The notes: generated by a model from the letters alone, not told the origin. Counted from the first letter of the stretch, positions 38,439 to 52,110 are shown. The stretch is DNA of 64,000 nt from Dicaeum eximium (GCA_013396995.1 VWZP01010273.1:1705003-1769002), one strand, 5' to 3'. Translations and numbers: made by a program.

Positions 38439-38467
38439 CCCACCCCTAACCCCCCCACCTCCCCCCC
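38439..38467 (-). repeat. C-rich tract, G-quadruplex motif on minus strand
   Basis: The plus strand is nearly pure C with short breaks. The minus strand therefore has four or more runs of at least three G with short loops, a canonical G-quadruplex pattern. It is followed by a T-run. It sits in the upstream region with no promoter context that I can see. Confidence 0.6.
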
Positions 38468-41400
38468 ATTTTTTTTAAACGTCTCTTTATGGTATATTCA
38501 AGAACTCAACAATCAGGCCTCAAAGTTCAGCACCATTATAAAATTAAGTGCCAGTTAATAACTTGCCAAGGGGAGCAATCATGGACTCTGGACACAAAGT
38601 CTAGAGAGGTCACTGGAGTGTCCTACATACCTGGGCTAATGGAGGTCTGCACCCTGAAGTTCTGTTGTGTGGTGCTAGCACAGAGTCCCTTCACTTAGCT
38701 GGGAGTTTATGAAGGCTGCTCATCACCATAAGGAAAGAGAGGGAAAAATTCATGAAAGCATGAGTTTTACCAGTTTTGCTATTGTCCATCAGAAATTCTA
38801 AAATTTGACTAAGAATGATTATTATGTGTGTTTTTGAAACAATTCCTTCTCGACCTGTTTTTAACTTAGTTCTTTAGTTCACAAAACAAAGCTTGAATTA
38901 GACTCCTGATGCAGCAAAATATCTAAGCAAGCGAAAACAGTTTAAATCTCATTATATTAACACAATTACTCCGTGTCTAAAACTGCACATGCTGTTGAGG
39001 GTGGATCCTCCCTGCATCTCCCAAAATGTAGCCAGAAGTCTCAGTAAACTTCCTAGCACTGTGGTTAATGAACAGAAGAGTTTTCACTGTCTTTTCACAC
39101 TGCCCTAAAGACACTCCCAAGTAATTCAACAGTTCTTTTATTGAAACTTCCTTGTTTAAATGCAAATGAAGAGCAGAGCTGAGCCTACAGTGTTGAATGA
39201 AAATAAATTGAAATGCCTTAACTGGATTTAATTTCCATGCCTTCCCTCTTTTCTTCTGTCAGGAAGATGTGTCATCATGAAGTTTAAAAGAAATCTCTCT
39301 ATGTATCCTCTTTCTATTTACAGAGGGCTGCTCACCTTTCCATTTGCCATTTTTAAGACAAAGTAAAAAGAAACATATTCTTCATTGAAACATATCCTTT
39401 ATACCTGTGCAGAAAGCAGTCACTTTGAAAAACGCTCAGTTCCAGACATGTGCAGTATTCCACTTAGTGAAAGTCATAGCATTTGTATCCACCATCGACA
39501 CTAACTTCCCATTTACATCAAAATATCCTGCAGCACACAGTACTCCTAGAGTGAAAACTTAGCATATACAACAGTACCACATTCAACAGCTGTGCATGAC
39601 TCCAGCTTTAATGTGGGCTATCTGTAATTACGATGGTAGTACAGAATCATAGTGGTGGTTTTCACTCTGGCTGGTCAGAAAGAAATTTTCATCAGCCTCA
39701 TTGGAGCACCTGCATTTTGCAACACAAAATGGATCAGGAGGGTCTTCGTTGACTTTAGTTCATCAGGGCCACCAAGGCTTTGAGGAAGTGGACTGTAGCC
39801 TGTTGAGCCTGTCAAAACAGATTTCCACTGGCTGTACTGACCATTCCCCTTACCTCTGGATTGTGAAAAGAAGGAGCCTATTGCCTGTTGTAAAGAAGAC
39901 AGGCTTGTTTAGGCCCTTTATATAGCTCCTCAGTACCCTAGTCCTGGATTTCCAGCCAAATAACACATTTCTGCTACGGGGTGTGATGCACCCCTGAAAC
40001 AGGCAGCTCTTCTGAAGTCCAGGCAGCTGGTCACCAGCCCATCTTATTGCTCCCCCACTCCCTTCTCCCACCACTCTCTGTTAGTTTCTGTGACACTGCT
40101 CCCTTCCATGGAATTTTTCTCAATGTTCTCACACCAGGTGTCCAGAGCCCGTTTCCTGCCCCTCAGCCTTCTCCCAACCAAGGGCTCCCCCATGCCCACC
40201 ACCATATCAAGTCCTCTCCACAGAGATCTCTGGGATCAGTGGTGCTCATTTGGATAGATGTACTTTATCATCTCCCACTCTCCCCTATGGTATTGGTTTT
40301 GCAGGCACTGTGGTATGATAATGACAGCATTCCTCAATTTCAAACAGTGTTCCCTCTGCTGGGAGATTCCCACCAGACTGCTGATGCAGAGCTAAGCTTT
40401 GCACTTCTATTGATTCAGAGAGCCCACTCTACTGATTGACAAGAAGTTTTAATAAAAATGTTGTGCAGATGAAAATATATGAATATATAGAATGGGGTTC
40501 ATAGGCACATCCTACAAATTTTTTGGTACTACAGGCTGTTTTTCCCTGGAAATCCATTCAGAGCTATCCTTGATGTTATGTCCATATAATGACCCAGGCA
40601 GGCACTGCCTGTTCAGATTTACTCATAAGCACAGCCCCTTCTGTATGTAGGATGCAATTGCAATGTAGGTCCCCAGGATAAAGTTAGCAGGTATAAACCT
40701 GCACCAGATAGAGGAGGGTTTGCAGAATCAAGATTTTATCTATTATTCCCATTGATTAACACCAATGAACCAAGTAATCCTGTTAAATTCATCCTGAAGA
40801 TGCCTATCCATAGCTTTTCTGTTGTCAAGTCCTTAGTTTCAGGTTTATAAAGTTGTCTGCCCACAAAGAGCTAACTACAGGTGTGGTTTGACCATCCCTA
40901 AGAACCATTCAAGGAAGAGCTTTATGATAGAGTGTCCACAACTTGGAGAAGCATTAACAAAAGTGCCATAGACCAGGGTGGCAGAAGCTGTTTCTGTGCA
41001 TTACAGAATGTTTACACAGCAATGTCCCTTTTAAAGCACCCCAAATTTTTCAGGTGAAAGTATTCTGTTCAGTAAAGCTTAGCATGATCCCACTAATAGT
41101 TTGTTTAAGGGCTGTTAGGGGGGCTGCTTCCAGTTGCAGTAACAGAGACTTCCCAGAGGAAAGAAGATAAGAGCAAGATGTGCAATTTTTCTGGAGATCA
41201 TTAAAAACTACATTGCTGCTATAGCACCACAGCATTTTGTCTGATAATATCTTTCCAGGAGGTAGGAAGAACTGGAATAATGACTGGAATAATGTTTTCT
41301 GCAGTTCTTCAAAAGAGATTATAAGTTGGTAGAGGCTGACTCTTCACTCAAAAACCAAAAAGATTTGGTTTGAACAATGCATTTTGATTTTTAATCCAAA

Positions 41401-44400
41401 TACTCATTAGATGCAAGAGATACAATCTGATGACCTCTCAAACTTGCTTCTTTCAAAATACAAAGGTTCAATGGCACTATGGCACTTTTTCTCAGTGTCT
41501 TTTTGCTTTTCACTCTTATAGCCTGGGAGCTGCAGGGAAGAAGAGTGGTAAATCTGTGAGTCAGATTACTGTGGTATGAGACTTAAGCCTTTGTTTAGTT
41601 CAGCCATTAAAAAACATCTAGCTACAATTATTTGTTATTACTTCTACTTCTGCCTTCTAATGTGCAAGCAAATGTGTTTGATATTGACAGTTGTTTAAGG
41701 CTGGAATTAAAAGGAAACATCGTGGCCCAGCACCAGGGAGGGGAAGGCAGAACTGCCATTCATCTGGATAGATATGCCTAATCATCAACTATATACTGTA
41801 CTCTGCTCTGTGCAACATCTGACTTCTGAGCAAATAAAAGATCTGAAAGTTATTACAGTAAGCACAAATTGCATGCAGAAATATTATCACTGAAAGTACA
41901 CATTGCAAAGAGGGAAAAACTAAATCAAGATCTAAGCACTCATTTCTCTTTGGCACCATTGGGAACCACATATACATGCATGCAGCACAAAATAATTTTT
42001 GTAATTAAAATAATTAAAGTTACTTCATTTCATGGAAATTGTATTTCACATTCAGCTGCAATTCATATTTTAGCAACACTGAAAAGCTGGGGTTTCAATG
42101 CATCACTAGTACTTCTGCTCAACTAGAAATGTGCAAAGGTAAGTTTGTTTGTCTCTAATCACTGTCTTTTAATGTTTGCATTTTACCTGGTAATTTCATT
42201 CACTGCAACAGAAAGAGGAAAGTCAGCTTATTGTCTCAAAAATACGCTTCTTCAAATGGCTCTGAAAAAGTAAATAGCTTCCCTCAGAAAACTCTTACTC
42301 CTATAAAAGAAAGTGTCCCTCAGAAAGATTTACACTTCTGCCTTAAGGAAATAAACTACTGAAATGCCAGTGTTTTAAATTGCTCCCAAAGTGACACAAA
42401 GAGGTTTTTCTGGTTGTGTGGGTCATGTACAAGTAGACTTCTATAGAAAAGATTGTCCAATATTTAGAAAGAAAAGCCAGTAGCTTTTCCTCATAGAAGG
42501 AATGAGTCTTCTGCCAGAGACTGCAGAGCTCCTGCTCTTCTGCCTCAAGCCCAAAGCATCTGCAATGGCTGCAATCAATTGCCATGCGGCTGTCAGGGGG
42601 AAAAATAGTAACCAGAAGTTCTCACTTGGCTTAGGATCTCAAACAAAGAGGTCCAGCACAGCAAGGCACTTTACCCATCTCATCCAGGTGATTTGTTGTC
42701 AACATCTTTGTAACGGGGAATCTCACCAGTGGTGTGATAGCTGCTATACAAGCAAGCGCAGTAAGCAAATGTAAGCCACCAGAACGAGCACTGAAGGCAG
42801 GAGGTCACTGAAAACAGGGCCTGGATGCTCCTCTTGGCACCCTCCCAGTGACAGCCCTGTCACTCACCCACAGAGAGCAGGGACGGAGCCCCAGCCTCCA
42901 AAAGGGCACTGCTCACCTTGTGGGGCCCTGGCAAGCATGGGCAAGCTGGGAAATCCTGACACCTTCCTGAGAGGAGACAGCAGAGTTTTGCAATGCCCAT
43001 TCTGCAATCCTGGTTGCATGAGGGTTTTTATTTGGCAGTTTCTTTTTTTGCCATTCGAATATCTGGCCCTTACATTCAGGAGCATCACTCCCAAAGTATC
43101 TGAAGAGATCATTCCCATTTAATATACCCCTTTAACATGGTAATTTCTGGTTCAAATATAAATTGGAAATTTAAAATAGCATCACTATGCGAACTTTGTG
43201 GGATCCAGGACATTTTATTTCATATAGGTTTAGCATTAATGCCTGTGTCACAGGAACTGCCTTTAAGGGTGAAGAGAGACTTGGTTTTAACTAGCAACTC
43301 TGTAACTAGCCCAGTCTAAACACTAGTCTCAGTCTTTTTTGCCTTGTATATCCAGAAAAAGATATTGCAGACCAGATTGTCCTCGTGATCCCTGCACAGC
43401 CCTGCTCCTTTCTATGTACACAGGTTTAACCAACTGAAACTTGGTAAACAGCTGTGCTGAAAACTGAGCACAGGCGATGAAACCGGTTTGCTTCATTTTA
43501 GTGTGCAATGATATGGTACTATTTACTGAAACAATTTAAATTGTTCATAATTTACAGATTGTCATGGGTCCCTTATCCTGAAAGCTGTCTCAAACAAGAC
43601 TTGAAGACTGAACAGATTTTGTCTGTGAACTGTCAGATAAGATTTTACCACTTTTTTTTTTGTTACTGCAAAAGAAACTTTTACATCGGTCAGATACTGT
43701 CAGATACTGGAATATACAACTTACTGTCAAACACTGTTCCCAGGAGGAGAGGGCAAGAATCCCACGACACTGTGACATGGATGAAAATCACAGGTTTTAA
43801 TCATAGTCATGCTGTATGTCTACAAATTCACCAACAGACTGAAACTAGGATGCAGCCTTTACCAAAATTTTTATTGAATCATATTTCAATCCTTTAAAGC
43901 AGCCATTTGTGGGAATCCGGTTGCTTTGTTCTCCAGCAACCTTTCCTTGCACTTTGCTCTAGGAGTTTTAGTACTGCTAAGAGTTGGAGCGACACTTTGA
44001 CTACTTTTAATAAAGCAAATATGTTACGACACTTCACTACAACTTAACACCACGGAGCATGTACTGAGCATAAATATCATGCTGTGTGCAAGCACAGTTA
44101 GCAAACACATCAAGAAAATCTCTGTCACATCAGGGAGGATTTAAACATGAAGCAAGCACAGCTATGGCCAGACACAGATTAACTGGAAGCAACAGGTTCT
44201 TTTTTTAAAAAATCCCTTGCATTTTGTTTAGCACACAAAACATACTGACAATAAATCATGAATACAGACAACATGTCATTCACTTCACACTGAGACCTCT
44301 TTAGGATTATTTGACAGTTGCCTGGGGCATAAAAAGTAATTTTTGAGGAATCACAATAGGTACTTTTACAAAGACGCATCCAGATCAGCAAAGCAGACAT

Positions 44401-44563
44401 GGAGGATGGCTCCTGCACGAATGACTCAGTTTCCACTGGCTGGCAGAAACTTTCAGTCACTGAGCAAAATTGAAACAACTATTTGAATCTATTCATCTTC
44501 ACCTCTCTGAGTGGCATATGCATACTAGGAACTTAAATCTTGGTATTTTTTCTATGTCTACTG

Positions 44564-44592
44564 TCCATGTTCCATGATCCAAGGAACATGGA
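44564..44592. repeat. Short perfect inverted repeat
   Basis: Arms TCCATGTTCC and GGAACATGGA pair perfectly over 10 bp around a 9-nt loop. Arms this short are not rare by chance in 64 kb. Confidence 0.6.
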
Positions 44593-45040
44593 AATAATCT
44601 TGAAAAAATTAGTCACTTTGCCTATTTTTGTAAAGCTCAGTCAAAAATCAGCAAGTATTTTTCAGCATGAGTCACTACCTGCATCCCAGTTGCAATAATT
44701 GCATTACACATTTTCATTAAAATCTCTGACTCTTATTCCTAGTCTTCAGTTAGAAGATTAGCAGAAACCAGGTTTGAGTTTAATTAGAAGACAATGAAGT
44801 TTTCAAATGCACTCATGCACTAATTTTGTTTATTTGAAGATACAACAAAATCCTAACAACTAGCTAATCAAGCGTGAGTTAATCAACCCATGCCCTAGAC
44901 GACACCATTCAGCCAACTGCAGTGGATAAAAGCAAACTGCAAAATAACAAGGCTAACTCCTCTTCCTACTTCCAGGGAGACAATCTTTGGCAAACCCTAC
45001 AACCCAGCACCATTGCCTTTCTGCCTTTCAAGCCTGGGAA

Positions 45041-45260
45041 AACGAAGTGGAAAACGGTACCTGGGAGAAGCTGGCTGTTCCCGTGGGCGCTGGCTACCGC
45101 GGGGCTCTCACTGCCTGGGCAGCCCCGCGCTCCACCGCCCGTCTGCCCGCGCTGGTCAATGTTTTACCAGGCTGGGAACAAGCCGTGTCCCACCCTCCTG
45201 GCAAACAGCTCTGGGAGAAGGCAGTGCTGGGGCCACAGGGGAAGAGCCAGTGCTAGAAAG
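45041..45260 (-). promoter_or_regulatory. CpG-rich patch with donor, candidate alternative promoter
   Basis: About eleven CpGs crowd into 45041-45160 within otherwise CpG-poor DNA. On the RBM47 strand the patch ends in CTCCCAG|GTACCG, an acceptable splice donor at 45061. CpG clusters with a nearby donor often mark first exons, so this could be a distal RBM47 promoter. It is also simply a GC-rich spot. The overlapping plus-strand frames (44922-45360) match no known protein. Confidence 0.25.
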
Positions 45261-48200
45261 GTCGCTCCTCTTCTACCTGCCCTGTTCTCCACAGGGAAAA
45301 CAAAGCACTCGAGAAAAGGAAAACTTGCCAAAAGGGGGATCTAGGGGAAGCGTGTCATGAAGGGTAAAAAAAAAGGTACATAAGTGGTGCTATTAATAGA
45401 TAATTTGTGGCAGGTAAGTCATGATAACCTTTCTCTGTATTGTTCTACGGTTGCAGGCAAGCCTAGGCGTGCCTTGCTGAGAGCTGAGAGTGAATGCCTA
45501 ATTTGTGGGAGTACATAAATTTCCAAGTAAATCTTTGGCATGAGAGAGCACTCGAACAAATGACAGCTAAAACTTCAAAATCATAACAAAAAGACCTGAA
45601 CTGCATGATGAAATAATGCAAAGGGAGCCTAAACTCAAAGACGAGGAAAGAAATTGCCAAAGCAATCTGCAACACCTTGCTCTACTCCTGTGTCTTGGCT
45701 TTTCAGGAGTGCCTCAGAGTTAAAGCACTACCTGTGCTAAACAGAGGTTTCCTGTTCTCAGGAAGTTAACAATTACAAGCAGAGGGCAGACTAAATGGGC
45801 TGGCAGCTGAGCACAGCGCTGATAAGGTGGCACTGCTGCTCCCTGCGGAGGAAAGGGTAGCTGCTGAACTTGGGAAGCACCCAGAGGCTGGGACTCAACA
45901 TGGAGTGGCTGCTCCCAACATGGGAGACATTTTCTCGACCTGGTACACAGATGTTTGCTCGTGGAGGAACAATGGGAAAATCTAGGCTACGTTATATGTT
46001 CTGCTGTTGTGATACTGCCTTGTCTGTCACGGGATTTCAGTCCTGGTTTGGGGAAGAGCAATTGATTTTGTCTCATTTGGATCCCCAACCTAAACAGTAT
46101 ATATTTTAATGTACATGTTTAAGGAGAAAATCTACACCACAGCTGCTCCAGCTACTCAGATTAGCTGCTAAGACCTGCCACATGATGCAAGGATGATCAC
46201 TGTAATGGGGCCCATGTGATGGGGTTGCTGCTGTTCTGGACCTTGTACAGCCTTGCAAAGGGCTGGGGATGCCCATACCCAGTGCTGCTGGGCTGAGGGA
46301 CACCAGCTGAGTCCAGTTGGGCTGGAGGGGCAGTCTCTGCCTGCTGGGTACCCTGCTGTGTGTATTCACAGGTGGTCAGCAGCACAGCTCCATCCAGCTC
46401 CACAGCTTGCACACACTGTGATACCATTGCTTCACCAGTGGGTTGTGGCTTGACTCGAGCACATGTGCCACTGGAATCAGGAGTGCCTTCCCTGAGCCAG
46501 GGCTCCTCAGGGCCTAGGGCAAGCCTGCAGGGGCTGATGCATGGCCACTTGCTGCAGCAACACAAGCCCTGTGGCTACAGCCTATACCAGATGCTCGGTG
46601 TGCCCAGTATACAAAGTCTGCTCAGCTCTCCAAGGTCCATTTGCTCTGTGTGTTTTCAGGTGTGATGCTCCCTCCTGCCAGTCTGCATTCACTTCCCCTC
46701 CCCTTTTGCCTGGGAAAGGAGAGGCAGAAGGGGAATGTGTCATGCATTTGGTACTGTGCCACCATGGCAGCAGCCTGTGATTGCCTGGTTCTTTACTGAG
46801 AATGGGCAGAATGCTGGCATGATTAGAAAAGGCATGTGGACTTCCCTACAGCTGCTAGACACAGCCCTGCTGCTGTAAGACAACCTGCAAGACTGATCAA
46901 TATTTTTTGCATAAACCTCATGAATTCCCAACATCAATTCGTATACCCTCTGGATGAAAATCCCCACAGCTGCTTTACAGCATCTGCTCCCAACCTGTGA
47001 GGAAAAGTGCAATAATTGTGCAGGGGAGGGAGAGACCCATCTTCTTCTGACAGCTTCTCAGGCTTGTAAGCCGCATCATGATAGCCTCTTTGCTGGTACC
47101 CCCGTAGAAGTAAGAACACCCTGCCATTCCACAGAGCTCCTTGGAGTCTCAGCTGTGGCTATCACCTCTGAGACCCCCAGGCAGAAGGAGACATTTATCT
47201 GAAAGCACTTATCTGGGCTTAAGACCCTGCCTAACCAGATTCAGGGATCAGGAACTTCTCATGGCAGACTTGCTCCACCTGGTAACGAATGCTGCTCTCA
47301 GAGAGGTGCCCTAGATAGCAAAGGGAGGAGATCCAGCCAAGCGGTTTCTCTCTTCAGTTTGCATAAGGAGTCCGTTCAAGATCTCTCAGATTTTCCCAAC
47401 AAAACCTAGTTGGAAAAGACTATGTTTCTGTGAAAAGATCTGCTTTTGCCAATTTGATGTTTCCTCGTTGCAGTAGCATTTCAGCAGAAGACTCTGGGGG
47501 AGACCTGGCCACACATCAGACATAGTTTTTGTCACTGGTGTATAGTTTTGTCACCATGTCATGGAATGGTCTTTGGCAAGTTGAAAACTGAGGCTGCAGT
47601 GGTGAGATTTGGAAGTAGAAGAGCAGCACATTGGTACTTGGGTTATGGATCCAGCTCAAATTTAGTTTGCCTGGCAGCATAGACAAGGTTACTGCCTGTT
47701 ATGGGAAGGTTGTACAAATACTCAATTTTCCTAACATTTCTACAAATCATGTTAGCCTGGTACATGATAAGAGAGTCAAAGAGTGTGTAGTATTGACAGT
47801 CTGAGGCCGAGGACTTCGAAGAAACTCAGTTATCAGTTGTGGCTGCCAGGTATAGCTACCACAGAAAAATGATGGCCCTATTACAGCACACCTAAAGTTG
47901 TGTCATGTCCCCATGCAAATAGAGCAGTGGAAATTTTGATGGGTCCTCCCTCTAAATCTGTCCTTGTGGATTAGCTGATATAAAGCAATAGAAACAAAAT
48001 TTTTTTTCCTTGTTGCACAAGAAATAAAAACCCCCTTCCCTGTATAGCCATTGCCTTGAGAAAACTCAGTCTGTTGTTCACACATTTTCCTCTCTCAGAG
48101 ATGAGGTTTCCACAGGGCTCAGAGAGAGATGGATGCTTCTGAGGAGGCCAAGTCTGCCCTGGTGTCACCTGGTCCAAAGTGTGCCACACCACGCTTTGCA

Positions 48201-50906
48201 GATCACTGAGGGTGGGCTTCTGATTAACACACGGCTCACAGAAGGGACTGGGGCCCATGGAAACTTGGCATTTCAGTCTCTTTTCAGCATGCAACCTTTG
48301 TCACAGAGCACAGGTTTCAAGGGCAATGTAACACTTGCATATTTACTTACTAGAATGGAGGAGGTGCTGGGTTAGACAGCACACAGACTGTAAAGTCAAA
48401 CATTAATTTAATACAGACATCGTATAACTCGTACTGGCTTGGGAGCAACTAATACATGGGCATATTAAAAATGAGAAAGCACCTAAAATTCACAAAGCTC
48501 TTTCAATGAAACACCAATTCACTTACAAATTGTTAACAACCTTAACAACACAGAGACCAAACAACAAAACTAAACCACGGGTATCAGGTAACAGAAGGGA
48601 AATTTCTGTGAATCTTAAATAGGGTTTAATTTTGTTCCAGTTCTCTTTCAACAGATGTATTTGTATTTCATCATGCAGGGCAACACTTGCTTTGGAAAAG
48701 AGTATGGGCAGATCCAGAGGGGCTACTGCGGAGGCTTTGAGAACTTTCCATTCCCAGTAAAGAGCCTGCATCTGAGCACATGGGGCTATTAGGAATATGT
48801 TTAGACCCATCCCTAAGCAATGTGTCAAAACCACCTCCCCAGGAAATACTGGTACAGCACTGATCTCCTCTGACAGGAGCTACATCCCCTTCTCTGGAGC
48901 AGAAGGACTGGCACCTACCTGCTGCTAAAAAACAGGTGGGAGGGGAAAAACAATTGCTGTGAGCTGTGGAAGATCTTTATCACAGTAAAACAGCAGAGAC
49001 CTGAAGTATGAATTGAGAGCGCTCTTTCAACAGTGGCCTGAATGCTGCACACGTGAGGACACCTCTCCAGCTGTGGGTTTGACTGGGTGTCTGGGCTCTT
49101 GGAAATCCTTCCAGGACATGCCAGCAGTGCAAGATCTACAGTCCTGCCATACCTACTCATCCTTTTGGTCCACAATTTAGTATCTTGTGCTGAGCTTTCA
49201 GAGCAAAATGCCCTGTAGATACTCATCTATCAGAGAATGAGTCCTCAGCACTTGACAATATACTCCTCTGGATGATAAAAGAGATGGTAAGGAAACTGTG
49301 AAACATTGCTGCTGGCTGATCCCAGAGCTGTTCACCTTGTGGTTTCTGGATAGGAGATTCAGTCATCACTATTCCCTTAGAGGGAACAGACCTTGCAAAA
49401 TACACAAGATATGTAAGAAAACCTGCTCATGATTCACAGAGGAACCAAATGTTGATGGGAAAGAACATTTGCAAACAGTTTCTGTAGAGCTGCTAACAAA
49501 GAATGGGCAACACCGATACAAAATCATATGTCAGGCTAGAAAACACCCTACAAAAAGAGGCTTTTTTTCAAAAAACAGACCAACATATCCCACCTTTCTT
49601 GTTCACTCCCTTATTTGCAGCTTTTTTTTCAAAAATAGTATTACAAAACATTATCATCCAAACCTTTCAGGGAGTATTGCCTATTTTTATTCTATCTTGT
49701 TTTGTAAGACCACACTACACTAGTGATTTGGTAACTTCACACTGTGGACAAATATTTCAAAACAGTCCCTTCTGCTGAACACACAGCTGTTAAACCACTT
49801 TTAAATGTATTGCTGCATTTTGTGGTGCCACCCACAGTCACTCTTAGGAAAGGACCTAGGAAACTCAGTGTTTTAAAATCAGGGATGTACATACCCCATG
49901 GGTTTGATTTTAATGCAAAAGTCTCTCAGCTAAGCTGCTTCTGGGACAATTTTATGTAAACAGGGAGAATCTCAGGCTCGGGCTTTGGTGTTGCTGATTT
50001 CGTCAGGATCCTCACTGGACAGCTGTGAGGGGTATTTGTGGTCTGGATGCTTTAACAATGTCCTCATCTTATCCCTGGACCCCTGTATCCAGTTGTGAGA
50101 CTGGGTGCAGAGGAGCAAATGGACAGGTCTGGGAGGAGATGCCTTCAGGAGCACATGTGGCATCAGAACTGCCTGGCAGGCACACCTGCCCTGACAGCCT
50201 TTGGGATGGCACTGGCTGCAGGTAGCAGTATCTGTGGGGCACTGGTGTGTAGAAACCATGATATTAATTTCTTTATTATCCATTATCTATCCTTATGTCA
50301 AGACACATTAGGTTTTAAAATGCTTGTAAGAGCTGACTGGACATGTGGAGCTCTAAAAAGTTAGACTTTCTAATAAAAGAGAATACATGTGTTGCTAACA
50401 ATATTTTAATTCTACTTTCTTGGGCATTAACACTGGAACAGAGGCTAGCCTGTAGCCATTTTAGCATTGAGCATTCTTCTTACAATGTTTCTAATACATT
50501 ATGTTAAATTTGGGCAAATATTTTCTCTCAAATTCAGTTGCTAACATTTGATGACATGAAGCACCTTCATTAGATTCCATAAGTACAGCTTGTTGCCTTG
50601 AATCAATCCCAGGAGACAAATAATGTTTCTAATTTAAAATAGCACTTAAGAAGATAGTACATACAGAGATTTTATAGCTGAATGGAAAAGAATGGGTCTG
50701 AATCAGCCTTTCCAGAACATACTGCCAAGATGATGAATGAAATATTTTTATTCTTATTTGCTTTACTCAAAATCTCAGAGGAGGTATGGATACAGATCTC
50801 TGTGAGGCCAGTTCCTGAAGACTGTACTTAGGTATTTGGAAGCTATAACTTATTATCTCTATGCAGCCCAAAACATCCCAAAACTTCAGTACACAGATGC
50901 CTTTTA
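45261..50906. other. Upstream region, no gene seen
   Basis: No coding exon, RNA gene or clear transposon was recognised. The 46.1-46.7 kb part is GC-richer and yields overlapping frames of about 100-120 codons on both strands, none resembling a known protein. Confidence 0.45.
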
Positions 50907-51825
50907 CAGCACATCCACCACATCACCAAATTCAAAGCACAAGAAAAAAACATTTGTAGATGAGTGGGATGAAGATCTGAAGGTTGGACCCACGCAGTGT
51001 ACCTCTTGCTTTGTGGTTTTCCTATCACCCTGCCTGTAAAAGGTGTCTGGCTGCCTCTCACTTCTCTCTTTTGGTGGAACCCAATGAAGAGTTCCTGCCT
51101 AGAAATAGCAGAATGGCTAAGACAGAGCTGGAGGCAGATGTGTTACCATAAAAAAACAAGTTAGTTGAGGGTGCCAAGAATAAAGTGAGTGACTTGATAA
51201 TTGTCTCAAGGGAGTTAAGAGAAAATCACGGAGATAAACAGACATGGTTCAGGAGGAATAGGATATTGGGACCTGCTTACAGGTGAGTGATAGATGCAGA
51301 GGAATGTGGGGTAATGCTGGAAGACTTCTTGGGGTAGAAGAGATAAGAGGAAATCCACAGTTTCTGAAGGGAAAGAAAAATAGGTTGGGGCAACCCAGCT
51401 GCTGGAGTGAAGTAAATTGTTTTGGAGGGACAGCTGATGAGACATTGTAAGGCTTGTGAGAAGGGAGAAAATGAGGGTTGAACTGGAAAGAGGAAGTAGT
51501 AAATACAGGATATGCAGATGATAGCTCTGAAGGAGTGCCTGTGAGTCAAGTAAAATAATAGTGTACTGGAAGAATAACCAAAAGGACATCTAGTCCCTGG
51601 GTGAAGGAAGAGTTGGTGGGTAATGTGCTTTCAAGCCATGCGTCTGGCACCACTGTACTGGGTGCTGGAAGTCACGCTGCTCAAAAGTTGAAGAAATGGA
51701 GTCCATCTAGAGAGAGAAATGGAAAAGGGTCAGAGGGGACAGTGCAACAGAGCCTGACCACATTAAAACAGGGATATTAGGGACAAAATTCCTTGTGTGT
51801 GGTGAAGCTGGAAGGATGCAAACTA
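50907..51825 (+). repeat. Copy 1 of an identical 919-bp duplication
   Basis: This segment recurs at 52294-53212, offset by 1387 bp, with no difference that I could see. It starts at CAGCACATCC and ends at ATGCAAACTA, directly at the N-run. Its left flank (GCCTTTTA) differs from the poly-T plus N before copy 2. The plus strand is purine-rich, which leaves a long but meaningless minus-strand frame of 124 codons in each copy. Identity plus a gap at the breakpoint points to an assembly artefact. Confidence 0.95.
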
Positions 51826-51997
51826 NNNNNNNNNNNNNNNNNNNNNNNNNNNNNNNNNNNNNNNNNNNNNNNNNNNNNNNNNNNNNNNNNNNNNNNNNNN
51901 NNNNNNNNNNNNNNNNNNNNNNNNNNNNNNNNNNNNNNNNNNNNNNNNNNNNNNNNNNNNNNNNNNNNNNNNNNNNNNNNNNNNNNNNNNNNNNNNN
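51826..51997. other. Assembly gap (172 N)
   Basis: An unresolved run of N, bordered on the right by very G-rich sequence, which commonly breaks sequencing. Single-base N joins also occur at 52293, 53668 and 62220. Confidence 1.
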
Positions 51998-52110
51998 GGG
52001 GTCGGGGGAGGGGTGGGGGGGGCGGGGGAGGGCTGGGCAGGGCTGGGCAGGGCAGCTCCGGCTGCTGCGGGGGCAAAAGGACGAGCGGGGACTGGAGGGG
52101 TAACGGTTGA
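51998..52110 (+). other. G-rich, CpG-containing island beside the gap
   Basis: The plus strand has many runs of three to eight G (51998-52053), a strong G-quadruplex pattern, followed by GGCAGCTCCGGCTGCTGCGG and further CpGs to about 52110. Roughly seven CpGs in 113 bp stand out against the surroundings. It may be the edge of a CpG island or promoter that failed to assemble. It could also be misplaced sequence, because it lies between the two copies of the duplication. Confidence 0.6.

Larger units (their letters stand above)
24401..45040. other. Upstream region, no gene or clear transposon
   Basis: About 20 kb with no coding exon, RNA gene or CR1 that I can recognise. Depending on where RBM47 transcription begins, it is either more 5' intron or intergenic DNA. 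Small items are AT-rich simple sequence near 36155-36205, an A-rich plus C-rich pair at 38300-38467 and a 14-bp tandem repeat near 41270. The longest open frame, 26528-27085 minus (185 codons), resembles no protein family I know. Confidence 0.45.

Noticed and set aside
39851..39870. Minus-strand donor-like CAGAG|GTAAGG
   Set aside because: It is isolated, with no acceptor, promoter motifs or CpGs nearby. Such donors occur by chance in 64 kb.
40047..40439. 130-codon plus-strand frame
   Set aside because: It is proline- and histidine-rich by composition, with no domain and no exon borders.
44922..45360. Three overlapping plus-strand frames of 89-140 codons
   Set aside because: Several frames open at once over a GC-rich patch is a composition effect. 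None matches a known protein.
51215..51589. 124-codon Leu/Ser-rich minus-strand frame, repeated at 52602-52976
   Set aside because: The plus strand is purine-rich, so its complement lacks stop codons by composition. Two identical copies reflect the duplicated sequence, not a gene family.
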